64,000 nt of DNA from Azorinus chamasolen (taxonomy: Eukaryota; Mollusca; Bivalvia; Cardiida; Solecurtidae). Below the pieces are notes generated by a model, which had not been told where the DNA came from, searched no databases, and saw nothing but the letters and a program-made list of their open reading frames with translations. The stretch is taken from assembly GCA_963576725.1 (NCBI GenBank), contig OY755252.1, positions 47,668,140 to 47,732,139 on the forward strand, given 5' to 3'. Shown here one piece after another: positions 1 to 9,596 of the stretch (within the stretch, counting starts at the first letter, position 1; every line of letters starts with the position of its first letter). Position numbers and translations under genes: made by a program.

Positions 1-588
1 AAGGTGCGTACCCAAATACTAAAATCGTCCATCATTGTGATGCAGAACTACTGATAAAGGTGCGTACCCAAATACTAAAATCGTCCATCATTGTGATGCA
101 GAACTACTGATAAAGGTGCGTACCCAAATACTAAAATCGTCCATCATTGTGATGTAGAACTACAGATAAAGGTGCGTACCCAAATACTAGAATCGTCAAT
201 CATTGTGATGCAGAACTACTGATAAAGGTGCGTACCCAAATACTAAAATCGTCCATCATTGTGATGCAGAACTACAGATAAAGGTGCGTACCCAAATACT
301 AAAATCGTCCATCATTGTGATGCAGAACTACTGATAAAGGTGCGTACCCAAATACTAAAATCGTCCATCATTGTGATGCAGAACTACTGATAAAGGTGCG
401 TACCCAAATACTAAAATCGTCCATCATTGTGATGTAGAACTACAGATAAAGGTGCGTACCCAAATACTAGAATCGTCAATCATTGTGATGCAGAACTACT
501 GATAAAGGTGCGTACCCAAATACTAAAATCGTCCATCATTGTGATGCAGAACTATAGATAAAGGTGCGTACCCAAATACTAAAATCGT
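1..588. repeat. 56-bp tandem satellite with 280-bp higher-order period
   Basis: About 10.5 copies of a 56-bp unit starting AAGGTGCGTACCCAAATACT, with unit starts at 1, 57, 113, 169, 225, 281, 337, 393, 449, 505 and 561. Diagnostic variants recur every five units: units 3 and 8 carry GATGTAGAACTACAGAT, and units 4 and 9 carry CTAGAATCGTCAAT. The array is therefore a duplicated five-unit block. The unit begins with the terminal sequence of palindromic family A, and the last unit runs directly into a family A copy, so the satellite appears to have grown from a transposon end. Confidence 0.95.
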
Positions 589-725
589 CATTTCTCCATA
601 AAACCCTATACTGTGATCACTCTTTAGAATCGTCTCTTCGAGACCATTCTAAAGAGTAGTTAAACCATAGGGTTTGGTGGAGAAATCACGATTGAGTATT
701 TGAGCACACACCTTTATCTGTTGCT
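561..725. mobile_element. Family A palindromic MITE-like element
   Basis: Begins with the satellite unit and continues into ATCGTCATTTCTCC. It then forms a long hairpin around CTTTAGAATCGTCTCTTCG and its complement, closing with GGTTTGGTGGAGAAA and an end near CACCTTTATCTG. The same layout recurs at least ten times in the window. There is no coding capacity. The superfamily is not clear to me. Confidence 0.75.
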
Positions 726-816
726 CTGACATACAACAGGGAATGCAACCGTAACGGGAATTTAGTATACTAAAGTAATCATGGAAAATGAACATAAGAC
801 GTAGAAAGTAAACGTA

Positions 817-1134
817 AAACAAGAGCCTCGTGCGGCACCAACGCACTGATTTAGTGATTGTCCAGCTAAATAAAGGTGTTTTTTTTAAAAAACAAAAAAC
901 AATAAAGGGTCACAACTCCAAATTTGGAAATCAAGAGTTATGGTTCTTATGTAGGAGGCCATCCCCTTATTGAGATCGTCTAACCTATGACGTTTCATGT
1001 TGACACATCTTATACTTTACAAGTAATGAGCTACATTTTTTTATTTTTGCACGACGACGACAATGCCAACGACGACAACGCCTACGACCCAGTGATCACA
1101 ATAGCTCGACTTTTCTTCGAAACTTGGAGCTAAA
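817..1134 (-). mobile_element. Helentron-like non-autonomous element (minus strand)
   Basis: Read on the minus strand it starts TTTTAGCTC, has an inverted GAGCTATTGTGATCAC segment, and ends GTGCCGCACGAGGCTCTTGTTTTA, i.e. a short GC hairpin followed by CTCTTGTTT. Related sequence lies on the plus strand at 41640-42120. The architecture matches other elements here (21568, 27528, 40085, 56725). Assignment to Helitron2/Helentron is inference from this architecture. Confidence 0.5.
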
Positions 1135-1170
1135 ATGAATGTTCTAAAGTATGTGTCGAAGTGCAGTAAC

Positions 1171-1181
1171 CCCCCCCCCCC

Positions 1182-1228
<47 letters not shown>
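1171..1228. repeat. Poly-C plus (AC)n microsatellite
   Basis: A run of about 15 C followed by about 22 AC dinucleotides. Simple repeat. Confidence 0.97.
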
Positions 1229-1231
<3 letters not shown>

Positions 1232-1254
1232 AAAGTGGACGTTCAATTTGGTAT

Positions 1255-1430
1255 AAAACATCGGTCATGTAGACAGGTGGCAGCTTAATGCAGGATTAAA
1301 GTCATGCAGAAAGCTCATAGAGGACTTATCTGCATGACTTTCATCCTGCATTAAGCAGCCACCTGTTTAACAGTATCTAAATTCTTATCTTCTTGAATTC
1401 CTGTTCAGAGGGGTTCTACTGTACCATTCT
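1255..1430. mobile_element. Family D palindromic element (diverged)
   Basis: Contains the D core: GACAGGTGGCAGCTTAATGC, then AAAGTCATGCAGAAAGCTC and its inverted copy, ending GGGGTTCTACTGTA. The left end is eroded relative to better copies at 8638, 12262 and 37036. Confidence 0.65.
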
Positions 1431-1479
1431 ACTGATCTCAAACAAAACGTAAGACAAAGACGGTCATGCATGATATATT

Positions 1480-1664
1480 ATTCTTTATTTCTAACCATGT
1501 TTTCCTTTTTCTTATTTACTACAAATGTCATTTGTTGGCCGTGCTTTGGAATTATGGAACGGGTTTCATGTCTGAAGAAAGAAAAACGAGAACATGTGTA
1601 TAAGTATATTAACGAACGAAACGCATGTATAAGGGGTGACAACGAATTATTTGCATACGGGTGA
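1480..1664 (+). other. Segment duplicated at 7895-8093; possible membrane-segment exon
   Basis: This stretch aligns by eye with 7895-8093, including TTACTACAA and TCTGAAGAAAGAAAAA. Both lie on the low-coordinate side of duplicated genes A and B. In one frame this copy reads a hydrophobic run followed by CLKKEKREHVYKYINERN. The matching frame at 7940 reads VTTILYLAVLGTIGQ followed by KKEKTK. A one-base length difference puts the tails in different frames, so I do not claim a coding exon. It could also be 3' flanking DNA of the duplicated genes. Confidence 0.25.
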
Positions 1665-1827
1665 TACAGTTGTTTTAGTGTATACATGTAGTTTACTTCT
1701 CGGCGCCAACTTTCTAATTGTCGCCTGCAGCTCAGTTTTGTTAGAACAGTTTTGTAAAATCAAAAACCGAGATAAATAAATGAAAATGAATGTCAAGGGG
1801 ATACACCACAGACATGGAACTAGAGGT

Positions 1828-2070
1828 TGAGGCAAACAGTGAAGTCTCTGATCAGACGCCGCCTTTTTCAAGTTGGCGTCTGATCTGGGACTGCACTGTT
1901 GTCGTGGTGCATTTTGGCGACATCGGCGGTGAAAGAGTTAACCCTTTGTTTGATTAACGTTCATGTAAGAAATATTGACTAAATGAATATAAATTATCTT
2001 AAAATTTATAATGGCAATAAAAACAGAAATGTTATCAGAGGTAATCTAGAACTCATATACGAGGCCAACA
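1828..2070. mobile_element. Hairpin core plus family B fragment
   Basis: The segment 1833-1905 forms an inverted repeat around CTGATCAGACGCC and GGCGTCTGATCTGG. It is followed by GAGTTAACCCTTTG and TTCATGTAAGAAATATTGAC, which is the left end of a family B element. Degenerate. Confidence 0.5.
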
Positions 2071-2111
2071 TGTAGATATTTTAAACCATCGCCAACCAGT
2101 CGCAACCATGG

Positions 2112-2193
2112 GGACGTCTACAAACAGCTTGGATCCAGATGAGATGCCTAATATTAGCATTATTATTATTATTAGTAGTAGTAGTAGTAGTAA

Positions 2194-2232
<39 letters not shown>

Positions 2233-2257
2233 CAGTAGTAGTAGCAGTAGTAGTAGC

Positions 2258-2316
<59 letters not shown>

Positions 2317-2490
2317 CAGTAGTAGTAGTAGTAGTAGCAGTAGTAGTAGCAGTAGTAGTAGCAGTAGTAGTAGTAGTAGTAGCAGTAGTAGTAGCAGTAG
2401 TAGCAGTAGTAGTAGTAGTAGTAGTAGTAGCAGTAGTAGTAGCAGTAGTAGTAGCAGTAGTAGTAGTAGCAGTAGTTGTAACAGTAATAG
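2112..2490. repeat. Long (AGT)n microsatellite with AGC interruptions, inside a family F hairpin arm
   Basis: About 320 bp of AGT triplets with regularly spaced AGC variants. The left flank is the family F arm ACAAACAGCTTGGATCCAGA, so the expansion sits in or next to an F element. Open reading frames here (poly-Ser, poly-Val, poly-Thr, poly-Tyr) are artefacts of the triplet repeat. Confidence 0.95.
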
Positions 2491-2624
2491 TAGTACACAT
2501 ACATGAAGATTTTTATTACGAACAAAACGGATACATTCCGCAGGTTAAGTTGAATAAACAGAATTAATAAACCCAGCCCACAAAGTCACACTCTATAAAT
2601 ACGCGCGCGTGCCCGAAATAACAT

Positions 2625-2701
2625 GAACATGCAGGTTGGTCTGGGTCTACTTTATTTGCAAATGCGACCAAAAGTCATTTCTATCAGGTAAAGAGAATTA
2701 A
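2625..2701. mobile_element. Palindromic element right end abutting gene A
   Basis: GGTCTGGGTCTACTTTATTTGCAAAT followed by a decayed tail ending at TTAA (2698-2701) is the right half of a family B-like element. The homologous position next to gene B is the TTAA at 9593-9596, so the element end was present before the two gene copies diverged, or the block was copied with it. Confidence 0.55.
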
Positions 2702-2722
2702 ATAGGTTCCGACATAATAGTA

Positions 2723-3646
2723 TCATATCAATATCAAGCTTTTATCAACATTACCCATGAAAATCCTGTCAGATACTGTCTGTGTTCTTTCACCATTTGC
2801 GGCACGTGGACGTACGCCTCTGTCTCGTGTGCCGATTGTAGACTGGATCATTCCTAAGCTTCTCGTGTTGTCACGTGCCCCACTCTTTAACTCGTCCGTT
2901 TCTATATTTCTGTTGTCAGGAACAGAATGAGTTCTCATCTCTGCAAGTCCATGACTGAGATCACTAGCCATATGTCTGCTCCATTTTTTCAAGGCGCCTC
3001 TATTTATTTGTGATACATTTGGTGCTACGCAAAGGCAACAGTCTTGGAGCTTTTCTTTTAATTCTCTTTGCTGTCTGACTTTCCACATATTAATTCTGTC
3101 CTTCGTGCTAACCCAGTCTGTTTCCTTTGAAGACTGTGTTTTTCCATTGTTGAACTCTTTCAGATCTCTTTTAGAATTGCCTTTTCCATTGCATCTTTCG
3201 TTCGTATTTACTGATTGATTTTCTGTACCGGTAACGTCAGCGACTTCTGCTTTATTCGAGTTATCAACTGGTTTGTCACCAGATTTGTACGTTTCGACTT
3301 CCGTCCTCGGGTTGTCAGTGTCTTTATTTCGAGACCATCCGTCTATAAACACGGTTCTACCGTTGTCAAGAAATTTGCAGACTTTGTATTCATGACCATG
3401 ATCCGGCGAGGAAATAACCTCTTTTCCCCACTTTTGAATATTATGAAGTTCTTTTTTATCAGAGGTTCTGCATAAAGGTGTTTCCCCCACACCTATGTTG
3501 CCATTCCCATGCTCTTTATCGTCTTCCTTTGCAACAGACGGAACCCCAACACCAGAGTTTGCAACATCGACACATCTGTCCCTTTTCTTCTTCTTTTTAT
3601 TCCTACCTGTACATCCACACAGCTTGGACATATTAGTTCCACCCAT
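2723..3646 (-). CDS. Gene A: single-exon protein of unknown function, paralog of gene B
   Basis: An open frame of 307 codons from the ATG at 3646; an upstream ATG at 3673 would add nine residues. I prefer 3646 because the context GTAAAGATGGG is conserved with gene B while the extensions differ. I recognise no family. The N-terminus is MGGTNMSKLCGCTGR followed by a lysine run: two Cys plus a polybasic stretch could suggest membrane association, but it does not fit the usual myristoylation pattern. Conserved blocks shared with gene B are SSPDHGHEYKVCKFLDNGRT, DGWSRNKDT, RINMWKVRQQRELKEKLQ and WSRHMASD. No signal peptide or membrane span is visible, and the charge-rich composition suggests a soluble, partly disordered protein. 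Retention of a ~300-codon frame in two diverged copies argues for a real gene. A transposon-derived ORF is the main alternative. The 3' end differs from gene B: a TGA ends the frame 22 bp before the TTAA. Confidence 0.6.
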   Translation of the reverse strand: MGGTNMSKLCGCTGRNKKKKKRDRCVDVANSGVGVPSVAKEDDKEHGNGNIGVGETPLCRTSDKKELHNIQKWGKEVISSPDHGHEYKVCKFLDNGRTVFIDGWSRNKDTDNPRTEVETYKSGDKPVDNSNKAEVADVTGTENQSVNTNERCNGKGNSKRDLKEFNNGKTQSSKETDWVSTKDRINMWKVRQQRELKEKLQDCCLCVAPNVSQINRGALKKWSRHMASDLSHGLAEMRTHSVPDNRNIETDELKSGARDNTRSLGMIQSTIGTRDRGVRPRAANGERTQTVSDRIFMGNVDKSLILI

Positions 3647-3696
3647 CTTTACGTATACTACGGCTACAATCAAATTGCAAGAATCCAGAAATAACT

Positions 3697-3727
3697 TGAC
3701 GTCAACGTATCTAAGGATATGACGTCA
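3697..3727 (-). promoter_or_regulatory. Two CRE-like TGACGTCA palindromes upstream of gene A
   Basis: Perfect TGACGTCA sites at 3697-3704 and 3720-3727, 50 and 73 bp upstream of the preferred start of gene A. Near gene B the proximal site is TAACGTCA and the distal one is intact. CREB/ATF-family factors bind this palindrome in animals; use here is inferred. Confidence 0.45.
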
Positions 3728-3774
3728 TGATGATACTCGACAGGTCAGTCGTAACTACTCGACTCTTTCCGCAT

Positions 3775-4900
3775 GTTTCCGTGTAATAGGTAAGGAGATT
3801 TGTGCGCAGTTAGGATCTATAACGTCCTCTTTTAATTTTACCAGAGAATTGAAGTTTTCAAAACAATGCTATTAGTTTGTATAAATTGCTTCAGAACTTA
3901 GTGAATATTATGTTCCTTGCATTTTAGCACACATTGAAGATTAGAAAATCCTTATTTTTAATATTATTTCAGCTGAAAAAGCAAAAGGTAGTACGGTGTC
4001 CAATGTTTTTCCTCATTTTTAAATCCAGGCTTTGTAAAAGAATACTTACACTGAAAATGATAATTTTGTATATTTTGTAAATCTAAAAAACTGCGTATTT
4101 CGTGCCATTATAAGTCAAATAGATGCAATCAAGTGCTTAATTTTATCTAAACAAAAGGATTACAAAGCAATTGATACTTGAATGTTATCTGTCAGGAAAC
4201 TTGGGCGTTTTCATACATTTACGAATGTTCAATTGATAAATGTCTTTTCTAAATTAGTTGCCATGACAGCAAAAAACGAGTATGGTGATCCCCGAATATT
4301 TTCATTGTTTTTTGTTTAGAATGCCATATTTTAGCGTATTTCTGCAAAGTTTCGTCAAATTCTTAATCGAATTTCAAATGGGTGCATATCTCTTTAAAAC
4401 TGTCGATGAAAGTCTCGCAGTACGAGATTGGCAAAAATAACTAGATCGGTCATCGCTTCTACTCTCTTTGTGTTTGTCAAATATATCAGCAGAATAGAAA
4501 AAAAAAACCTGGCTGGTTTCAAACAGTGCAGACTTGATCAGCCAACACATCTGCTCTCTTAGTGTTCGTCAAAGAAGTCAGCAAATAGAACACGTCATAC
4601 AGAACCTGTTCAGACGCCGCATTTATAAAACATCTGAGACTGAGTTCAACTAACATCATGCTCAAAATCTGTTCTATCAGATGTTCGAGAATGAACTCAG
4701 ACTCAATAAAAAAGTTTTATTACATCTGGGCCACTTGTACATGCTTGTAACGCCTACGGTGTTGGTTGCGTATAGTGAGACCCACGTGAAAACAGTAGTG
4801 TGTGCTGATATCGATGGTGAATTGTGGTCTACACGGTTTGTCAATATCGTAAACATGTCTATAACGACCACCGAAACTCAGACTAATCATTAACTTCTAA
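3775..4900. other. Intergenic AT-rich DNA, no gene seen
   Basis: No coding frame with support. 4640-4700 holds a short imperfect inverted repeat around ATCAGATGTTCGAGAATGAA related to sequences at 7530 and 11805. 4755-4870 (GTGAGACCCACGTG ... GATATCGATGGTGAATTG) is related to 11325-11395, so it is dispersed repeat. Confidence 0.5.
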
Positions 4901-4904
4901 TACA

Positions 4905-5195
4905 CGTGGTAGCTTAATGCAGGATGAAAATTATACAGGGAGCTTCTATAGGAGTTTTCTGCATAACTGTCATCTTAGCACGAAACGTTAAACCCTTATT
5001 CCATTAATTAATACGCCTTTCTATGCCTTTGCAAATAGAGTAGACCTTGATTAGACGGCTCCTATAGGAACCGTCTGATCAGGGTTTTTCTCTGTATGTT
5101 TATGAATTATTATTCTGCGATTTCGTAGCCAAATTTCCTGATTTCATATGTCATTATGAACAATAAAAATCAGCTAATTAATACTTATGATGTCA
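4905..5195. mobile_element. Family D fragment followed by family B element
   Basis: 4905-4980 keeps the D core (GGTAGCTTAATGCAGGATGA ... GAGCTTCTATAGGAG). 4985-5195 is a B copy starting AAACCCTTATTCCATTAATT, with core GACGGCTCCTATAGGAACCG and the usual right tail. Confidence 0.6.
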
Positions 5196-6330
5196 TTATT
5201 TCGTCATTTTCCCTGAGCCGTAGGTTCGACAAAAGCACGGACTTAAGACATATATGCGGCCAAAAATTCGGCAGCCCCGAGAAATAATCCGCAGCCGAAA
5301 AAATGAGTGAAGTCCATGTTTTTCCCTTAGCCATAGGTCCGGCAGAAATACGGACTTCAGAAAAATATGCGGCAAAAACTTCAGCAGCCCCGAGAAATAA
5401 TCCGCAGACGGAAAAATTGGATGAAGTCTGTGTTATTCCCAAAGCCACAGGTCCGATAAAAACACGGACTTCAGAAAAATATGCGGCCAAAATTTCGGCA
5501 GCCCCGAAAAAAACATCCGCAGACGGAAAAGTTGAATGAAGTCCGTGCTTTTCTCTTAGCCTTAGGTTCGACAAAAGCACGGACTTAAGATATATATGTT
5601 GCCAACAATTCGGTTGCCCCGAGAAAATATCCGCAGCCGAAAAAGTTGGATGAAGCCCGTGTTTTTCTCCAAAGCCATAGGTCCGACAAAACACGGACTT
5701 CAGAAAAATATACGGCCAAAAATTCGGCAGCCCCGAGAAAATATCCGCAGACGGAAAAGTTTGATGAAGTCCGTGTTTTTTTCAAAGCCATAGGTCCGAC
5801 AAAAACACGGACTTCAGAAAAATATGCGGCCAAAAATTCGGCATCCCCCAGAAATAATCCGCAGCCGAAAAAACTTGGATTAAGTCCGTGTTTTCCCAAG
5901 CCATAGGTCCGTCAAAAACACGGGCTTCAGAAAAATATGCGGCCAAAAATTCGGTTGCCACGAAAAAAAAGTCCGTGTTTTTCCAAAGCCACAGGTTCGA
6001 CAAAAGCACGGACTTAGGACATACATGCGGCCAAAAATTCGGCTGCCACGAAAACTAACCCGCAGCCGAAAAAGATGGATGAAGTACGTGTTTTTTCCAA
6101 AGCCACAGGTCCGACAAAAACACGGACTTCAGAAAATATGCGGCCAAAAATTCGGCAGCCCCGAGAAATAGTCAGCAGACGGGAAAATTGGATGAAGTCC
6201 GTGTTTTTCCTAAAGCCATAGGTCCGACAAAAACACGGACTTCAGAGAAATATGCGGCAAAAAATTCTGCATCCCCGAGAAAACATCCGCAGACGGAAAG
6301 GTTGGATGAAGTCCGTGTTTGCAGATGAAT
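5195..6330. repeat. Array of ten ~113-bp hairpin-bearing units
   Basis: Ten units, marked by GCC(A/G)(T/C)AGGT(C/T)CG at about 5214, 5330, 5443, 5560, 5674, 5788, 5900, 5990, 6102 and 6214. Spacing is 112-117 bp, with one short unit of ~90 bp. Each unit has a dyad, GAAGTCCGTG ... CACGGACTTC, around the marker, then ATGCGGCCAAAAATTCGGCA and CCCGAGAAATAATCCGCAGA. The array is open in several frames on both strands. I treat those as by-products because the frames differ between units. Confidence 0.93.
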
Positions 6331-6339
6331 GAAATCACG

Positions 6340-6724
6340 TGTATGTGAGGGAACGGGTTGAGTAGAATTTTAGTAGGATATGATAGAATGTGAGACAAAT
6401 GTGCTTCGATTGTTCTTCCTTTAGTGTGTCGAACATATCTGTCTCATTTCCAATTTATCGCAAATACGAATGTTTACGAGCACATCGGTCACACCTTGTG
6501 AGACAAATGTGCTCCGAGACAATTGTGCTCCTACATGTACAAAGCATGATACTCTAAAATATGAGAATTCCACCCCAGTACCTCCATAGATATATTGTAC
6601 AATTGATAATTCTACGAGAAGTATGTCAATCTTGTATTCGTCAACCCAACTAGCGTGTACAAACAGCTTGAATCGAGAGGAGACGCAGAGTAAGGGCCCA
6701 AGCTGTTTGACACTAGGTCAATAA
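6340..6724. other. Intergenic DNA with one family F hairpin
   Basis: 6657-6705 (ACAAACAGCTTGAATCGAGA ... CAAGCTGTTTG) is a short F-type hairpin. 6400-6540 contains two copies of GAGACAAATGTGCTCCGA-like sequence. No gene is seen. Confidence 0.5.
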
Positions 6725-6907
6725 CACCTTTGTAAAAACCACTTTTTGAAACCATTGCTCCATAGGAGCAAATTTTCTATTTATCACCATGGTTTCAAAA
6801 CTACACAATTCTAAATGTTCCTTTTGTATGGTAAAATTTAATGTTTCTTTTCAGTATTTTTATTCAAAGAAGTTCGGTCAAAAATAGCCAATGATGGAAT
6901 GGGTTAA
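6725..6907. mobile_element. Family C MITE-like element (5' eroded)
   Basis: GAAACCATTGCTCCATAGGA and the matching inverted TCACCATGGTTTCAAAACT, ending GATGGAATGGGTTAA. C elements elsewhere are ~230 bp with TTAA at both ends. Confidence 0.7.
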
Positions 6908-6957
6908 AACTTGAACGAATAGGAAGTAAATGAAAACTGTTCATGTAATAGATTGGA

Positions 6958-7202
6958 AAGTAACCCTTTACTCAATAAATACGCATGTGTGCGCATTTGC
7001 AAATATAGTAGACCCCAGATCAGACGGCTCCCATAGGACCCTTCTGATCTTTGCTTAGGATATAATACAGATGTGAATATACAGTTTCTGCCATGGCCAG
7101 AACTTCCCATGACCATGTGCTATCATAAGAATTACATGTATTTTAATTAATATTCATGATATAATTATCTCTTAAATGAATATTGATGAAGTAAAATGTT
7201 AA
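6958..7202. mobile_element. Family B MITE-like element
   Basis: Starts TAACCCTTTACTCAATAAAT, core CAGACGGCTCCCATAGGAC, ends GAAGTAAAATGTTAA. TTAA target and CCC start are consistent with piggyBac-type MITEs (inference). Confidence 0.75.
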
Positions 7203-7218
7203 GCAAACAGCATTTGAT

Positions 7219-7430
7219 ACAGAGCTACAGATAAAGGTGCGTTCAGAGCTACAGATAAAGGTGCGTACCAAAATATTAAAACCGTCATTTCTCCACCAAA
7301 CACTATACTGCGACAACTCTTTAGAATCGTCTCTTCGAGACGATTCCAAAGAGTGGTCACAGTACATGTATAGGGATTGGTGGAGAAATAAAAGAACTGC
7401 TGTTGAAAATGTTTAAATACTCATCTTACC
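7219..7430. mobile_element. Family A MITE-like element
   Basis: The end sequence CAGATAAAGGTGCGT is duplicated in tandem (from 7229 and 7251), a small version of the satellite at 1-588. The central hairpin around CTTTAGAATCGTCTCTTCGA is intact. The tail is TGTTGAAAATGTTTAAATAC then CTTACCTGGGC. Confidence 0.8.
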
Positions 7431-7499
7431 TGGGCGTTGGCATTTAGCATTCTGTGTGAGAATGTCTGATAGCCTTTACTAACCCAAGGTTGCAAAACT

Positions 7500-7790
7500 T
7501 TTGTGAATTACTGAGATCTTTCTCAAACATCTGATTGGTCAGATTTTGAGTTTGAACTCAGAATCAGGCTTAGAAGTTTAATAACATCTGACCCGAGTCC
7601 GTATCTTAAACTAAATAGAAGAAAATGGAATTGATGTACAGTAAAACCTGTCTGAAGCGACCTTCAAAAGAGGTCTAATGTTTGGTTAAGGCAGGCATTA
7701 GCTTAATGCAGGTACAACGTAATGCAGAAAGCTGTTATAGGAGCTTCCTTCATTATTTTTGCCCTGCACGGTACGTTCTGATGACGTGTA
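7500..7790. mobile_element. Diverged inverted repeat and family D element
   Basis: 7505-7600 shares ACATCTGATTGGTCAGATTT with the palindrome at 11805-11945. 7640-7775 begins CAGTAAAACCTGTCTGAAG and keeps the D core AGCTTAATGCAGG ... GCAGAAAGCTGTTATAGGAG. Confidence 0.55.
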
Positions 7791-7894
7791 TTTATTTAAT
7801 CAGCAAGTTGAGGATTATGAAGATGGACACATAAAATGAACTGAAAACTGTAAAAAAAAAAAAAAGAGAGAGAGAACAAAATGATGACGTGTAT

Positions 7895-8093
7895 TCCAGT
7901 ATTCTTTATTTTTCGTCGACTTTTCATTTTTCTAGGTTACTACAATTCTGTATTTGGCTGTACTTGGAACTATTGGGCAAAGTTTGTATCTGAAGAAAGA
8001 AAAAACGAAATAACATATGAAAATATGCAGTACCGGTATAACCGTTATTTCAATGAAGAACAAGTAAGGTCGTTTAGGCCGATGCCTTCTTAA
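7895..8093 (+). other. Second copy of the segment at 1480-1664
   Basis: Aligns with 1480-1640. A splice-acceptor-like TTTTTCTAG precedes GTTACTACAATTCTGTATTT. One frame reads a hydrophobic run then KKEK; another runs through ITYENMQYRYNRYF to a TAA at 8091. The frames are not the same as in the first copy. Function unknown; it may be non-coding flank of the gene A/B duplication. Confidence 0.25.
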
Positions 8094-8094
8094 T

Positions 8095-8175
8095 GCAGGG
8101 TAAAAGTGATACAGACAGCTCCTCGCCGAGTAACTCAGCGTCTCATCTGGATCCAAGCAGTTTGAAACACTGTCT
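8095..8175. mobile_element. Family F hairpin
   Basis: GACAGCTCCTCGCCGAGTAA ... CAGCGTCTCATCTGGATCC followed by AAGCAGTTTG: the right part of an F hairpin fused to a D-like left part (TAATGCAGGGTAAAAGTGAT). Confidence 0.5.
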
Positions 8176-8264
8176 ATCGTTTCTCAAAAGCTTGAACGAT
8201 TCGGTTATATGGTTTAGATGCTGGTAAGACTCCTATGACACCGGAAGAACTAAATGTCGATCTG

Positions 8265-8508
8265 TTAACCCTTGACTCCATGAATATTCATGTAAGAAAT
8301 AGTGACACCAAATATATTGTTTAGTTTTTTTTATAAGGCCACATTGACAAAGGAACGTTTGGCCAGGGCAGAAACTGTAGAATCATATCTGCATGTGTAT
8401 TATGTCATAAGTAAACAGAGCAGACCCTGATCAGACGGCTCCTGTAGGATGTGAGACTACTCTGTTTGCGTAGGAGTGGAAATGTGTATTTATGGAGTAA
8501 AGGGTTAA
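8265..8508. mobile_element. Family B MITE-like element, TTAA-flanked
   Basis: TTAA at 8265-8268 and 8505-8508, ends CCCTTGACTCCATGAATA and GGAGTAAAGGG, core CAGACGGCTCCTGTAGGA. Confidence 0.85.
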
Positions 8509-8637
8509 GGTATGTAATGAGTTGAATTGAATACGACGAAATTAGTGTTGAAATCAAACAAAAAAAGCAAGTTACATTATTTTTGTTCTGCGACACCTGT
8601 CAGTTATGACACTTAGTGGACGATTTTACCCCCTTTA

Positions 8638-8842
8638 GAGTAAAACCTCTCTATAACGACCACTACACTGTGTTAATTAGTTGGGATTTAGGACAGGTGG
8701 CTGCTTAAAACAAAGTGAAAGTAAAACAGAACACTCCTATAGGAGCGTTCTGTTTTACTTTCACCTTGCTTTAAGCAGCCACCTGCCTTTAACACAAACT
8801 ACTTGGTGTAATTTAGTGGCCGTTATAGAGAGGTTTTACTGT
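8638..8842. mobile_element. Family D MITE-like element, near-complete
   Basis: Ends GTAAAACCTCTCTATAACG and GTTATAGAGAGGTTTTACTG are inverted copies. The inner arms GGTGGCTGCTTAAA and TTTAAGCAGCCACC, and the core AAGTAAAACAGAACACTCC and its complement, make almost the whole element one palindrome. CAGT-type ends with TA targets resemble pogo/Tigger MITEs (inference). Confidence 0.85.
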
Positions 8843-8887
8843 ACTTGTTGTATATTCACGTAAGAAATAATTAAATCATGGACATTA

Positions 8888-9103
8888 TCAACCCTTTAAT
8901 CCATAAATACGCGCTTCTACGCCTTAGCAAACAGAGTAGACCCAGATCAGATGGCTCCTACAGGAGCCGTCCGATCAGGTTCTGCTCTGTTTGCTTAAGA
9001 AATAATATAGATATGGTTCTACTGTTTCTGCCATGGGCAAAACACCCTATATTCATGTGGCAGTACTCCTTTTATGAATAGTCTCGGAGTAAAGACTTAT
9101 TAA
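8888..9103. mobile_element. Family B MITE-like element
   Basis: Left end AACCCTTTAATCCATAAATA, core GATGGCTCCTACAGGAGCC, right end GAATAGTCTCGGAGTAAAG. Confidence 0.75.
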
Positions 9104-9119
9104 GCTGATTGTGTATAGT

Positions 9120-9251
9120 GAGAAGCACGTGAGAAGCATCATTTTATTGTTTCATTAGCGAACAGAAGGTCCTGATCAGACAGTTCCTATAGAAGTTGGA
9201 TGTTCTGTATGGGTCAATGCGTCAAATGGAATCTCTATCAGGAAAAAGGAG
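9120..9251. other. Short spacer with a decayed hairpin core
   Basis: Contains GAACAGAAGGTCCTGATCAG and ACAGTTCCTATAGAAG, a remnant of a B- or G-type core. No gene. Confidence 0.4.
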
Positions 9252-9596
9252 TTAACCCTTTCCCTGTTCAATATTCATTCTGAAATACTGACATCATGAA
9301 TATTGATTAGTTTATGTTTTATCACGACCCATGAATACAGGGCGTTTTACCACATGGCAGAAACTGTAGAATCATACCTCTCCTAGGAGCCGTCTGATCT
9401 GGGTCTACTCTATTTGCAAACACTGAACTTTTGTATTGTACACTTTTCAATGACAAAAGCTGTAGAATCAAATTCATATTATGTCAAAAACAAACAGAGC
9501 AGACCCTGTCCAGAGGGTTCCTATAGGAGACGTCTGGTCTGGGTTTACTCTGTTTGCAAATACCTGAAAAGGCTTTTATATGCGGGAAATGGTTAA
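9252..9596. mobile_element. Composite family B element with two hairpin cores, abutting gene B
   Basis: TTAA at 9252-9255 and 9593-9596. Two B-type cores lie inside: CCTCTCCTAGGAGCCGTC (9378) and GGTTCCTATAGGAGACGTC (9517). The right-hand TTAA supplies, on the minus strand, the TAA stop codon of gene B. Confidence 0.8.

Noticed and set aside
1..588. CRISPR array
   Set aside because: The whole 56-bp unit is repeated with no unique spacers, and the genome is eukaryotic. The same applies to the arrays at 52591, 61365 and 62598.
2081..2567. Overlapping open frames on both strands of up to 142 codons
   Set aside because: Pure products of the AGT/AGC triplet microsatellite (poly-Ser, poly-Val, poly-Thr, poly-Tyr).
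5185..6009. Several frames of 65-169 codons on both strands
   Set aside because: They follow the ~113-bp tandem array, change frame between units and show no conserved protein.
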